A stretch of DNA of 40,360 nucleotides from Vasconcelosia minhoensis LEGE 07310 (lineage in GTDB: Bacteria; Cyanobacteriota; Cyanobacteriia; Phormidesmidales; Phormidesmidaceae), in the NCBI RefSeq assembly GCF_015207255.1, contig NZ_JADEXG010000050.1:1-40360 (forward strand), given 5' to 3'. Below are positions 7,401-15,029 of the stretch, in pieces. Below the pieces are notes generated by a model, which had not been told where the DNA came from, did no database searches, and saw only the letters and a list, made by a program, of their open reading frames with translations. A program made the translations under genes and the position numbers. How positions within the stretch are numbered: position 1 is the stretch's first letter; each line of letters starts with the position of its first letter.

Positions 7401-8434
7401 AACAAACCAGTATCTAAAACTTCTTTAATTGCTTCCCTAGTAACCTCAAATTCCTTTTCATTGACCTCTTCGCAGCCGAAACATAACCTTTGAAGAAGGA
7501 CATCTTCATCGGGTATATTCCCCTGATCAACACCAGTCCACACAGCAAATCGGTTGGTAAAGACAGTAATAGCTGCAATTCGAGCGGCGACGATCAGGCG
7601 TTGATCAGCATCTAGGTTACCTACTCGGTTTGAAGCTTGACGGCTTTCACTCACTTCCTCACAGAGAAGCTTGCATCCCTCAAGATAAAGTTCATAAAGT
7701 TTTTGATTTGGAGGGAATTGACCATTATGACGGCCATATATATTTAGTAAAAATCTTAGGGTGATTGGTTTAATCGCTAGCGATACAACATCCTTCTGTC
7801 CAATCTCCTTTAGAAAATCATCAGAAGAAAAGCCTTCAGCATTCGCGGCTTCGATAACATCTATACGACGAAGTGGAGCTAACTTATAAATTGCAAAGCA
7901 ATCTTCTTTCCAAAGCTCCTTCAGACCTTCTTCTAGGATTGCCGGAAATACGAATATTCTACACGCTAGACGGAGATGGAGACGATTAATATGATCCTGA
8001 TATTTTGGCTTCTTAAGCTCATCAATTAAACCCGTCGCTAGTGTCGGGATGCTCAAAAGTCCTTCATCAAGACTATCAAGGAACAAATAAAGATGATGAC
8101 TACCCCCGAGCCAATTAGTAAAGGTTTCATCTTTGAACAGCTCCTCTTTTAGGTTTGCACAGGATCGGAGATTAAGTTCTAAGATTTGACTAGAATTCCG
8201 TATCTGCTCTGTGAGCGCTTTGAGGTTTTTCAATTCCTGAGATTTGCCGATACCTGGTTCCCCCAATAAGCCTAGGCATGGAATATTAGTGATCGCTGCT
8301 AAACTCACCAGATCTGGGTTATATGCTTTTCCCCACTTCGCGTCAGGATCACACAGATATCCACCATCAGCCAAGTTTATGCTACCTGACCGAGGACACC
8401 AAAACCTTTTCCAGCTATACACCTGTTTCGACAT
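4466..8434 (-). CDS. STAND/NACHT-like NTPase with HEAT-like helical array and C-terminal membrane anchor
   Basis: A 1322-residue protein. Residues 1-50 hold a conserved-looking leader (YSWKRFWCPRSG and DPDAKWGKAYNPDLV). Walker A is GEPGIGKS at 58-65 and a NACHT-type Walker B is LYLFLDSLDE at 115-124. A winged-helix-like section around 370-410 contains HRMGWMHQTYAEFLAAWYL, the WMHxxxxEFLAA motif common after NACHT modules. The remainder (about 430-1200) is a long helical array resembling HEAT repeats, the usual sensor of STAND proteins. Near 1240 a spacer reads NAPVGNIGETHSH. A transmembrane helix follows at about 1276-1295, then a 27-residue tail. STAND NTPases with such sensors often act in phage defence by oligomerising on a phage protein; that role is inferred here. 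The small membrane protein upstream is a likely partner or effector. The start codon lacks a clear Shine-Dalgarno sequence. The gene is AT-rich, with no HIP1 site found. Confidence 0.85.
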   Translation of the reverse strand: MSKQVYSWKRFWCPRSGSINLADGGYLCDPDAKWGKAYNPDLVSLAAITNIPCLGLLGEPGIGKSQELKNLKALTEQIRNSSQILELNLRSCANLKEELFKDETFTNWLGGSHHLYLFLDSLDEGLLSIPTLATGLIDELKKPKYQDHINRLHLRLACRIFVFPAILEEGLKELWKEDCFAIYKLAPLRRIDVIEAANAEGFSSDDFLKEIGQKDVVSLAIKPITLRFLLNIYGRHNGQFPPNQKLYELYLEGCKLLCEEVSESRQASNRVGNLDADQRLIVAARIAAITVFTNRFAVWTGVDQGNIPDEDVLLQRLCFGCEEVNEKEFEVTREAIKEVLDTGLFSSRGLHRMGWMHQTYAEFLAAWYLVQHEIPLIQVTELIFSSEVSDRKLIPQLHETAAWLASMRSNILQEVIKTDPDVILHTDVPTDAQVRASIVDNLLTQFEEGKLFDIGRNNFRNYGKLKHPRLVEQLRPYICVPSKQVYARDLAIYIAEVCEVAELQQELAELALDSTQLIYLRVSAAKAICSVGDATTRPKLKPLAIGHLPEDEDDRLKGYALKAIWPDHLTATELFNSLTRPKKRNFFCGYQWFLNYELVPQLQLQPDDLVAALNWLEGQGLRCLGYPFEKLGDEILLKAWENLDLPGVAESFTQAALVQWREHQELITDGDKPKEKFASSLLSEAWKRLALVEQAVLVTSKTQENPSFLFSTLTEKFLTSEDVFWMLERLQNASCEKARRIWSQLLEWTFNPQDTKQTDAIIEASQNNSILHEVFAHRIEPIELDSAQARKLRDDYLSWQERRNRRQNSPLLNPPPQERVLKLLENLEAGDLDAWWQLHREMTLKPESQNYGSEFELDLPQLPGWQEAEEATRRRIIEGAKKYIQQKDDVDYGWIGTKPFNRPALAGGRAFLLFLQESPDFLENLSSEIWKRWTPAIVAAPSSNQHEDSYLQLVKYAYLNSFEGFIKTLIALIDKENQEHDYLFVLDRLDKCWDEQLKLTLLEKSKDPILKPKCVGQLLEELLRQGLTQARDFAKSLIYFPLSPVENEREKALIAAKVLIQNSEPSGWSFIWSLIQQDTSFGREVLELAAHGYSSGVQLNLTEAQLADLYIWLVHQYPYSEDPEHSNEVIAYSVTTRDGIARLRDSVLSQLKERGTPEACTEIQRLIQELPDVTWLGITLIDAQVNMRRMTWHPMTPEKLLQFVISPDPSNSDLSNQLETIDQRTKKMEDDPKVENTLNISDSYINAPVGNIGETHSHVTLPSSNTGNSTTDKKVINWVFLLTVIGIIASMMVSGAFNEEFRQLLNHAFSPQIQQESTPQAD

Positions 8435-8440
8435 CTTGAA

Positions 8441-8455
8441 CAGCTATTTAAGCTG
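8441..8455 (-). promoter_or_regulatory. Small hairpin immediately upstream of the STAND gene
   Basis: On the coding strand CAGCT-TAAAT-AGCTG forms a 5-bp stem with a 5-nt loop that ends 6 nt before the ATG. No purine-rich ribosome site is seen, so the hairpin occupies the ribosome-docking region. It could lower translation of the NTPase; this is inference from position only. Confidence 0.3.
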
Positions 8456-8576
8456 AGTGACTTTTATCTACTTAGTTTATGTAGTCATTTGAGCAAAATT
8501 TTCTACTCAACCGTAACTCGTAACATATAGCCTGCTAGACAGCTGCTCTGCTTCAGTTTTAGCATAGTGCCTTTGC

Positions 8577-8870
8577 TTAGCGAGCAGTTTTGACTTGTTT
8601 GATGATTTTAGTCAACCTACGTTCTGATTCTTTGATAGAGTCCCTTGCTAACTTTCCGAAGCAAAGAGTTCCGGTTCCTGCTGCTCCAGTAATGGCTACC
8701 TCTACTACTCGACCACTTTTTAGGAAGGCATATACGCCTCCTGCTGTGAGTATGGCACAGACTACCACTCCGAGGCAGTGCATGTTAAAAGTTTGCTTTG
8801 CCTGACGCAACATCTCTTTGTAGGCGTCTAGCTCAATATCTTGGTATGGATCAGACGGCTGATTTTTCAT
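8577..8870 (-). CDS. Small two-helix membrane protein resembling CyanoTRADDas_TM
   Basis: A 97-residue protein with two predicted membrane helices at about 31-50 (HCLGVVVCAILTAGGVYAFL) and 54-74 (glycine-rich, ending in LCFGKLA). A helical basic tail, RDSIKESERRLTKIIKQVK, follows. The layout QAxxxFN, helix, short SGxVxE turn, glycine-rich helix, then KLAxDxxxxxxxRL fits my recollection of the cyanobacterial TRADD-N-associated two-transmembrane family found in conflict systems. The family name should be confirmed by a profile search. It lies 142 bp upstream of the STAND NTPase on the same strand, so it may be the membrane-active effector or anchor for it. The ribosome site GAGG lies within an inverted repeat (see the regulatory entry). 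Confidence 0.75.
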   Translation of the reverse strand: MKNQPSDPYQDIELDAYKEMLRQAKQTFNMHCLGVVVCAILTAGGVYAFLKSGRVVEVAITGAAGTGTLCFGKLARDSIKESERRLTKIIKQVKTAR

Positions 8871-8874
8871 TTTT

Positions 8875-8935
8875 CCTCGATGAATGCGTGTTTTGCATGA
8901 GAACTACCCAACACCCTAAGCAGTGCTCATCGAGG
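8875..8935 (-). promoter_or_regulatory. Inverted repeat that would hide the ribosome site of the small membrane protein
   Basis: Reading the coding (minus) strand, CCTCGATGA (8935-8927) is perfectly complementary to TCATCGAGG (8883-8875), with 43 nt between. The right arm contains the GAGG ribosome site, which sits AAAA before the ATG at 8870. A transcript starting upstream of 8935 could therefore pair these arms, with one further G.U pair inside, and mask translation. The arms could alternatively be a protein-binding operator. Confidence 0.45.
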
Positions 8936-8954
8936 CTGTGATAAGCTGAAAATA

Positions 8955-8994
8955 ACCAAAAAGACAGCTCGGCGCTCGAAATGGGTGTCGAGCT
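8955..8994 (-). terminator. Possible intrinsic terminator after the coiled-coil/winged-helix gene
   Basis: On the minus strand AGCTCG (8994-8989) pairs with CGAGCT (8971-8966), followed three bases later by a T-rich run (GTCTTTTTGG). It lies 34 bp beyond the stop of the upstream gene at 9028. The outer stem is only six pairs with a long loop, so its strength is doubtful. Confidence 0.4.
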
Positions 8995-9027
8995 ATTTCA
9001 TTGGACGTTATCAGCTATGTTGTTTCA

Positions 9028-9516
9028 CTAAGCAGCTTCCTCCTGAGAATATTGCAAGCTTGCGTAGGCATTACGGCCAATTTTTTGCCATCTAGGATGA
9101 GTGCTTTTTACGCCACCACGTAGTTCGGCAGATAGAGAGTTTCTAGCTCGGCTAAGCTCATCATCGTTCTTCGCTTCGTAAATGCGGCGAGCTAATTCAG
9201 TCGTCGTCAAAGGGATTTGGCAAGTCTCCAAAACATGAGCTGCAATGTCACCTAATTTCATGCCCTTGTATTCAGGACGTATCATATCCATTGGACTTCG
9301 ATGTATTGTCAAATCCGAGCTGTAGATAGTTTGCTCAGCATCCAGCTCTCGGATAACAGAGGTAAGAATGGATTCATGATTTGCGATCGCAGCTCTGAGT
9401 TGCGGTATCAACACTTGAAGATGCATCAGCTCAGCCTCTTGTTCGGCTAGCTGATGCTTGCGCTTAGCTATGTCAGCCTCGATGGCCCGACGTTGCTGCT
9501 CAAGGGATTCTGGCAT
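9028..9516 (-). CDS. Coiled-coil protein with C-terminal winged-helix (HARE-like) domain
   Basis: I place the start at the ATG at 9516 (162 residues, MPESLEQQ) because GGGGAAG lies 5 nt upstream of it. A frame start at 9549 exists but has no such site. Residues 4-59 form a heptad-rich coiled coil (AKRKHQLAEQEAELMHLQ and onward). Residues 85-154 (GMKLGDIAAHVLETCQIPLT to IGRNAYASL) have the layout of a HARE-HTH or related winged helix, with TTTELARRIYE as the recognition-type helix and WQKIGRNAYAS as the wing. HARE-HTH domains join DNA or chromatin binding to restriction and nuclease systems. Here it may sense or regulate, and it heads the same-strand cluster with the membrane protein and the STAND NTPase. 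Function is inferred. Confidence 0.7.
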   Translation of the reverse strand: MPESLEQQRRAIEADIAKRKHQLAEQEAELMHLQVLIPQLRAAIANHESILTSVIRELDAEQTIYSSDLTIHRSPMDMIRPEYKGMKLGDIAAHVLETCQIPLTTTELARRIYEAKNDDELSRARNSLSAELRGGVKSTHPRWQKIGRNAYASLQYSQEEAA

Positions 9517-9723
9517 ATTTACTTCCCCAATACCTGAGTTTTCTTTCAATTCTCGTATACGCTAACAAAGACTGGCGAGATTCGCAAGGTTTGGGGCGCT
9601 ATATATAGTGATTGAATTCTGTATGTGTGTTTACTTACACAATATGTATGGCTTTCGCTGCTGGATTAGCTCCAGGTTTTAAGTCATCAGCTCATTTCAA
9701 GGCTAAACAGAGCGATCAAGCAG

Positions 9724-11193
9724 TTATGGGATAAATTTTAGCTTGCGGCTGGCGTAGGCACACATACGTAGCAGCACCAGCCCCTCCTTAACGTGAGCAA
9801 TATTCGACGCGCCGTAGCTGCGGGGCTGATAGCGAATCGGGACCTCGACCAGGTCTAAATTGAGCTTGGCGGCACCGAACAGCAGGTCGAAGTCGCCAAA
9901 GGGGTCGAAATCGCCGAAGTAGCTGCGTCCGGCGGCGATGCGCTCGTAATCGCTGCGCCAGAGAACTTTGGTGCCGCAGAGCGTATCTTTGAGCGGTTGC
10001 TCTAGTAGAAATGAGAAGAGCAGCGCAAAAATTTTGTTGGCGACCGTATTCAGCCAAGGCATGGCCTGCCTGGAGCGGGGATAGACCAGCCGCGAGCCGT
10101 TGATAAATTCGCCGTGACCGGTGGTAATCGCGGTCCAAAAATGGGTCAGGTCTTCAGGTGGTACCGTCAGGTCGGCGTCTAGAATCATCAGCACGTCACC
10201 CGTGGCTTTGTCGAAGCCCAGCCGCACCGCGTCGGCCTTGCCCTGTCCGCTTTGCTGATAGGCCCGCAGCGTCAGCGGCCCGCGATAGTCCTGCAGCGTT
10301 TGCTGAATGGTGGCCCAGGTCTCATCCTGAGAATGGCCTTCTACCCAGATGACTTCGGTATGGCGTCCCAGCAGCGGCATCCGCGCGATCGCGTCCTCCA
10401 CATTCCCGGCCTCATTCCGAGCTGGAATAATCACCGAGCAGGTCGGCTGTTCGGCGTCAGCGACGGCAGGCGGGCGGGCAATCACATAGTTAATCAGGTC
10501 TAGATGCCGAATCCCTGGCAGCGGCGACAGGTAGCGATTGACTAAATCCGCAATGATTGGCACCCGCTTGGGCAGCAGCAAGCGCCGTCCCCGCTTCAGC
10601 GGTCGGTAGCCGGTAATCGTGAGCAGGTTAGTCACGTCATCCATTGACAGCCAGTTTTGTGGCGGCTGGGGGCGGCGCAGTCCCACCGCTTCTCCCAGTC
10701 GTAAAAGCGGCTCCCAAAGGTAGTTGTGGAAGGTCAGAATCAGCCGGGTGCGGGGCTGGCAGAAAGGCTGGAGACATTCTAGGACGGCCTGAATATCGCT
10801 GAGGTGGCCCAGCGTGTCGGATAAAACAATGTAGTCAAAGGGGTCCGGATGGCCCAGCTGACCGGATGTGAGCGTTTCCGCATCGGCGCAGCAAAACTGG
10901 AGCCGGGGGTACTTTTGCTGCGCGATCGCGACCATCCCCGGCGACAGATCGACGCCCACTCCAACGGACGGAGCCACCGCCCGCAGCAGCTCTCCGGTGC
11001 CGCAGCCGATCTCCAGCACCCGGCTGCCGGGCGGAATCACAAACTGGTGCAGCCGTTCCAGGTCGCGGTAGTAGTAGCGACTGCGATCGCGCCAGCGGTC
11101 GATCTCCGGCGCTACCCGGTCAAAATAGGCCCGGGTCTGAGCCTTAAGGGACTGCTTATCGCTCACCTCAGAGCGGATCGGCGCTCGCGTCAC
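9724..11193 (-). CDS. Fusion of class I methyltransferase and family 2 glycosyltransferase
   Basis: I chose the GTG at 11193 (489 residues), which lies 2 bp after the stop of the upstream gene. A longer frame begins with TTG at 11265 but would overlap that gene by 70 bp. Residues about 20-240 form a SAM-dependent methyltransferase with VLEIGCGTGELL near 59-70 and the acidic SAM-ribose residue in GVDLSPG near 82. Residues about 252-489 form a GT2 glycosyltransferase with SVIIPARNEAGNVEDAI, the metal-binding DAD near 339-341 (LMILDADLTVPP), and a DPM1-like GQGKADAVRLGF loop. No C-terminal membrane helices are seen, unlike GtrB-type enzymes. With the GT39-like gene in front, it probably makes or modifies a polyprenyl-linked sugar for cell-surface glycans. 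The acceptor and the methylated substrate are unknown. Confidence 0.85.
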   Translation of the reverse strand: MTRAPIRSEVSDKQSLKAQTRAYFDRVAPEIDRWRDRSRYYYRDLERLHQFVIPPGSRVLEIGCGTGELLRAVAPSVGVGVDLSPGMVAIAQQKYPRLQFCCADAETLTSGQLGHPDPFDYIVLSDTLGHLSDIQAVLECLQPFCQPRTRLILTFHNYLWEPLLRLGEAVGLRRPQPPQNWLSMDDVTNLLTITGYRPLKRGRRLLLPKRVPIIADLVNRYLSPLPGIRHLDLINYVIARPPAVADAEQPTCSVIIPARNEAGNVEDAIARMPLLGRHTEVIWVEGHSQDETWATIQQTLQDYRGPLTLRAYQQSGQGKADAVRLGFDKATGDVLMILDADLTVPPEDLTHFWTAITTGHGEFINGSRLVYPRSRQAMPWLNTVANKIFALLFSFLLEQPLKDTLCGTKVLWRSDYERIAAGRSYFGDFDPFGDFDLLFGAAKLNLDLVEVPIRYQPRSYGASNIAHVKEGLVLLRMCAYASRKLKFIP

Positions 11194-11195
11194 AG

Positions 11196-12824
11196 CTAGG
11201 ATTCCGAATAGGGACTCCCTATTCTGCCACGCAGCGGCGTCGGCGGCGTTTTCACCAGCTGCCAATCCTTCACCTCGGCCAGAACCCGATAGGTCGGCGG
11301 CACAGGCGCGGCTTCTGGTGCAACCCAGGCGTAGGTATCCGGGGGAATCTGCTCAATGGCAGATAGCCTTTTTCCCAGCTGCGGCGTATAGAAGGTGATC
11401 AGAATCGTGGTCTTGGCGGGGCCGCCGTTGGGCATCACAAAGTCAACCGGGTGCTGAGCTAGGACGGCGGAAATGTCTGGACTGCGCAGCGCATTTTTAA
11501 CTGTCGGGCTGTAGTTGCCCCAGAGGCCGGTGACGCAGAGGGTTGCGATCGCCAGCCCGGGACCCAGCAGCCAGCCCGCCTGCCATAGGCCGACCCATCG
11601 GCCCGCTGACCGCTGGCGATCGCGGCGAAACACCAGCAGCGGCACTAGCCAGCCCAGCCCGGCGGCGATGCCCAGCAGACCGTAAATGCGCTCGTCCGCA
11701 GCCAGCCCAAGCCGCTGCGGCAGCGCCCAGACAATCACTCCAGCCGTTAGCAACATGCCGCCGAAGAGACCCAGGCCGTAGCTCAGCCCGCGAATGAGGC
11801 CTTCGCGCCCCAGCCGATAGGCCCGCCGGTAGCGCCGGGCCAGTTCCTCGAGGGGAATTGCCGCCAGCAGCGCAATAAACGGATAAATTTGCAGGGGGTA
11901 ATACCAGGTGCGGGTGTCGAAGTAGCTGAGCTCGGCCAGCATGATCAGCGGATAGCCCAGCCACAGCCATTTGCGCTTATCGGGCAGCGGCCAGGCCAGC
12001 CAGAGACCCGCGATCGCGAGCAGCGGCCAGGGGGCGCCGTTGGCCGGAATGCTCCAGAGATAGTAGAGCGGGCTAGACTCAATCTCGTAATCTTTGGACA
12101 GCAGCAGCAGCTTGCCAAACATCTGCTGGAGCGGCAGCAGCCCGTACTTGTCAACGCTCAGCCCCAGCCAGAGCGCCGGCGGTAGCCCGCCCAGCACCAG
12201 CCCGACATAGAGCCCCGGATTGAGCAGGTGGCGGCGATGGCTCACCACCAGGTAGGGCAGCAGGGCTACCAGCGGCAGCACAATCATAAAGCTCTTGAAT
12301 AGAAAGCCTAGCCCCACCGTGCTACCGGCTAATATTCCCCAGGCGATTCGCTGCCCGGACTGCTCCTCTGCCTTCAGTAAGGCCCAAATCCCCAGCAGCT
12401 CCACAAACACCAGCGGCATATCCTGCATCGCCAGCCGCCCCGCCTGAATCCAAATTGGCGTTACCGCTAGGATCGCCGCTCCCCACCAGGCAGCCCGCTG
12501 GCCCAGCCAGCGCTGCCCCAGCTCATAGGTCAGCCAGACGCTGCCCAGGCAGGCCAGCGTGCTCGGCAGCCGGGCCACCCCCTCGCGGCTGCCGAAGAGC
12601 TGATAGGCCAGCGCAATCAGCCACTGTAGACCGATCGCCCGGTCATAGACCGGGTCGCCCCACCAGGACACCGTCAGCCAGTCCCCGGAGGTCATAATCC
12701 AGCGCCCTTGCAGGGCATAGTAGCCCTCGTCGTGGGGCAGCAAACTCTGCTCAGGACTGCGGACCAGCAGCAGCAGTCCAGCCCAGAGCAACAGCGACAG
12801 CAGGGAGAAATAGCGGGACGGCAT
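11196..12824 (-). CDS. GT39/ArnT-like membrane glycosyltransferase (PMT_2 family)
   Basis: A 542-residue, very hydrophobic protein with about a dozen membrane helices. After the first helix comes LLPHDEGYYALQGRW with D32-E33. This is the DE motif in the first periplasmic loop that marks PMT/ArnT-type (GT-C) enzymes, which take a sugar from a polyprenyl phosphate carrier and pass it to a lipid or protein outside the membrane. GDWLTVSWWGDPVYDRAIG and AARWWxAA-like segments also fit the family. The last ~70 residues form a soluble tail. The gene is followed after 2 bp by the methyltransferase-GT2 fusion, which could supply its lipid-linked donor; the two form a tight operon. The exact sugar is not predictable. 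Confidence 0.85.
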   Translation of the reverse strand: MPSRYFSLLSLLLWAGLLLLVRSPEQSLLPHDEGYYALQGRWIMTSGDWLTVSWWGDPVYDRAIGLQWLIALAYQLFGSREGVARLPSTLACLGSVWLTYELGQRWLGQRAAWWGAAILAVTPIWIQAGRLAMQDMPLVFVELLGIWALLKAEEQSGQRIAWGILAGSTVGLGFLFKSFMIVLPLVALLPYLVVSHRRHLLNPGLYVGLVLGGLPPALWLGLSVDKYGLLPLQQMFGKLLLLSKDYEIESSPLYYLWSIPANGAPWPLLAIAGLWLAWPLPDKRKWLWLGYPLIMLAELSYFDTRTWYYPLQIYPFIALLAAIPLEELARRYRRAYRLGREGLIRGLSYGLGLFGGMLLTAGVIVWALPQRLGLAADERIYGLLGIAAGLGWLVPLLVFRRDRQRSAGRWVGLWQAGWLLGPGLAIATLCVTGLWGNYSPTVKNALRSPDISAVLAQHPVDFVMPNGGPAKTTILITFYTPQLGKRLSAIEQIPPDTYAWVAPEAAPVPPTYRVLAEVKDWQLVKTPPTPLRGRIGSPYSES

Positions 12825-12861
12825 GGGGAAGATGACGCGGGGCAGTAGAGGCGGAATCGGG

Positions 12862-14853
12862 CTATTTTACTTTGGCTTTGCGGGCCGGGGTGCGCGATCG
12901 CGGCTTGTCCGCATAGCTCCTGTCCTCGCTGCGCGGTAGGGTGAAATGAATCTGGGTGCCCTGATTTTTCCCGGCGGAGGTGGCCCAGATCTGACCGCCC
13001 AGGCCCTCGATAATCTGTCGGCAGATCGCTAGCCCGAGGCCGGTGCCGCCGACGGAGCGGCGCAGTGCTCCCTCTTCTTGATAAAACCGTTCGAATACGG
13101 TCTCCAGTCGGTTGGGCTCAATGCCGCGACCGGTGTCCGCCACCGTCACCTCAACCAGGCCATCCCGCAGCGCAGCCTGAATCCTCACCTCACCGTCAGC
13201 ATCGGTAAACTTGCAGGCATTGTCAATCAGTTTAGAGAGCACCTCGACCATCCATTCGCCGTCGGCCCGAATGCAGGGCAGCTTGGGCGGCAGCTGGACC
13301 CGAATCGGCAGCTGCCGTTCTTCCGCCGACCGCGCCCGGCGGCTGCTCAGGGCCAAGTCGATACATTCCTGTAGCGACAGCGACTCCAGGTTCCACTCAA
13401 TCCGACCGCTTTCTATCCGAGACAGGGTGAGAAAGTCCTGCACCAGCTTGCGCATCCGCTCGGCGTCGGTAATCGCCGTTTCGAGCATCACCTGCTGCAT
13501 GTCGGTAGGCATATCGGGTTCGGTATTCAGGCTCTCCAGGCAGACGCGGATAGTCGAGAGCGGCGTCCGCAGCTCGTGGCCGGTGATTGCAATCAGGTTG
13601 CTGCGGGTACGCTCTAGGGCCGCCAGCTGCTGGTTCAGGTCTTCTAGGTTGGCGTAGGCTTCCGCCTGGATCAGGGCAACGCTGAGCTGAGCCGCGATCG
13701 CTTCTACCAGCTCAATCTCATGGTCGCTCCAGACCCGGGGCTCGGGCTGGCAGAGGTGGAGCTCGACCATGCCCAGCAGCCGCTTTTGGTAGATCAGCGG
13801 CACCAGCAGGCAGGCGCTCACCTGCCAGTGGGCCAGCCGCCGCTGCACCGGCTTCAGCGACAGATCCGCCGCCCTGTCGGCCTGCGTATCTTCGATGGCT
13901 AGCGTCGCCTGCCGCTGGCGCACCCACTGGTAGAGGGGGTTGTCCTGCAAGGGCCAGGTTTGCCCCGCCAGCGCGCTGACGGTGGGCTGACGATATTCAT
14001 GCTGAATTTGGACATTGTCGGTCTCAGCGCCGCAGCGGTAGATGATGCAGCGGCTGATCGCCAGGGCCTGGCCCAGCTCCTGGACCGCGATCGCAAAAAT
14101 TTCAGCCGGGTTGAGCGATTGCCGAATCGCTGAGGTAATCGAGTTGATCAGCCGCTCTCGCTGCTCTTTGGACATAATCGCCCGGTAGGCCTTGAGCAGC
14201 TTATACTGCCCCGCCTGCAGATAGGTTACCAGCCGCTGGGCAAACGGGTCGGGCTCCAGCACCGGGTCGGGCTGGTCGTTCAGGTCGGCTAGAAACTGCT
14301 GCCGGGCCCGGCCCAGCTTGGCCTTGAGCTGCGGTCGGTAGGCCTGAATCCGCGCTAGCAGCAGGTCGGCAGCCCGCAGGCAGACCTGCCGGTCAAGCGT
14401 CCAGAAGCCCTCAAAGCGGCGGGTTTGATCTAGGGCGGGGGCACCCTGCGATCGCACCGTAACCCCCTCTATCGGCTGCCGTTCGCGGCAGATCAGACAG
14501 GCGCTATAGCGCTCTCCCAGCACAATCAGATGCCATTCCTGGGTGAGCGTGTCATCCTGCTCAAAGGCAACCGTTTCGTAATTGCCAGACTGGCTGCCAA
14601 AGCTGGTTTCCGCCGCTGCCAGCACATAGACCTGGTCGGTGACTTCGGCAATCCGCTCGTAGCGATGGGCTTCCTGGCGATAGAAGCGCTCTTGCTGGAA
14701 GCTGGCAATCACCAAGGGTCGTTCTGCCCCGGCTAATACCTGATCTTCCATAGCATGGGAAAGCGCCGTCAGCGACGTCTTAAAGTAGGTCTGGGGCCTC
14801 AGGGCAGGTAGGGCCGCCATTAGCTCTTCCACAACGGAAGTTGAAATACCCAT
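12862..14853 (-). CDS. Hybrid sensor: DICT-GAF histidine kinase
   Basis: A 663-residue soluble kinase. Residues about 20-150 form a DICT sensory domain (TYFKTSLTALSHAMEDQVL and RPLVIASFQQERFYRQEAHR). A GAF domain spans roughly 240-395. The HisKA domain has the phosphoacceptor H426 in ITGHELRTPLS. The ATPase domain shows the N box around N545 (KLIDNACKF), the G1 box DTGRG at 573-577, the F box VFERFYQEE, and the G2 box GGTGLGLAI at 602-610. All kinase residues look intact. No membrane segment and no receiver domain are present, and no response regulator lies nearby, so the partner is elsewhere in the genome. DICT domains are linked to light or redox signalling in cyanobacteria and haloarchaea; the signal here is unknown. 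Confidence 0.92.
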   Translation of the reverse strand: MGISTSVVEELMAALPALRPQTYFKTSLTALSHAMEDQVLAGAERPLVIASFQQERFYRQEAHRYERIAEVTDQVYVLAAAETSFGSQSGNYETVAFEQDDTLTQEWHLIVLGERYSACLICRERQPIEGVTVRSQGAPALDQTRRFEGFWTLDRQVCLRAADLLLARIQAYRPQLKAKLGRARQQFLADLNDQPDPVLEPDPFAQRLVTYLQAGQYKLLKAYRAIMSKEQRERLINSITSAIRQSLNPAEIFAIAVQELGQALAISRCIIYRCGAETDNVQIQHEYRQPTVSALAGQTWPLQDNPLYQWVRQRQATLAIEDTQADRAADLSLKPVQRRLAHWQVSACLLVPLIYQKRLLGMVELHLCQPEPRVWSDHEIELVEAIAAQLSVALIQAEAYANLEDLNQQLAALERTRSNLIAITGHELRTPLSTIRVCLESLNTEPDMPTDMQQVMLETAITDAERMRKLVQDFLTLSRIESGRIEWNLESLSLQECIDLALSSRRARSAEERQLPIRVQLPPKLPCIRADGEWMVEVLSKLIDNACKFTDADGEVRIQAALRDGLVEVTVADTGRGIEPNRLETVFERFYQEEGALRRSVGGTGLGLAICRQIIEGLGGQIWATSAGKNQGTQIHFTLPRSEDRSYADKPRSRTPARKAKVK

Positions 14854-15029
14854 GAACGCCGTTCAGGTAAGTACACCGCTCCGTTTATTTTCAGCGCAAG
14901 CGGCCGATTGAGCGGCCAATATTTCGGGATCGTTACGATTCCTGCGTTGGGTTGACAGATGTTCTGTGATGTCAGCAAGTCTCTAGGCAGATAGGCGGCG
15001 CAGGCCAGATGAACTCAATGGACGATGAT

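Noticed and set aside
10849-11199. Plus-strand open frame of 116 codons opposite the methyltransferase-GT2 gene
   Set aside because: It is a shadow of the GC-rich opposite gene, with low-complexity arginine/histidine-rich text and no family.
11497-11970. Minus-strand 157-codon frame inside the GT39-like gene
   Set aside because: Its alanine/arginine/glycine-rich text is an out-of-frame reading of a clear membrane protein gene.
13211-13657. Plus-strand 148-codon frame opposite the histidine kinase
   Set aside because: Serine/arginine-rich shadow of a gene whose every kinase motif is present in the other frame.
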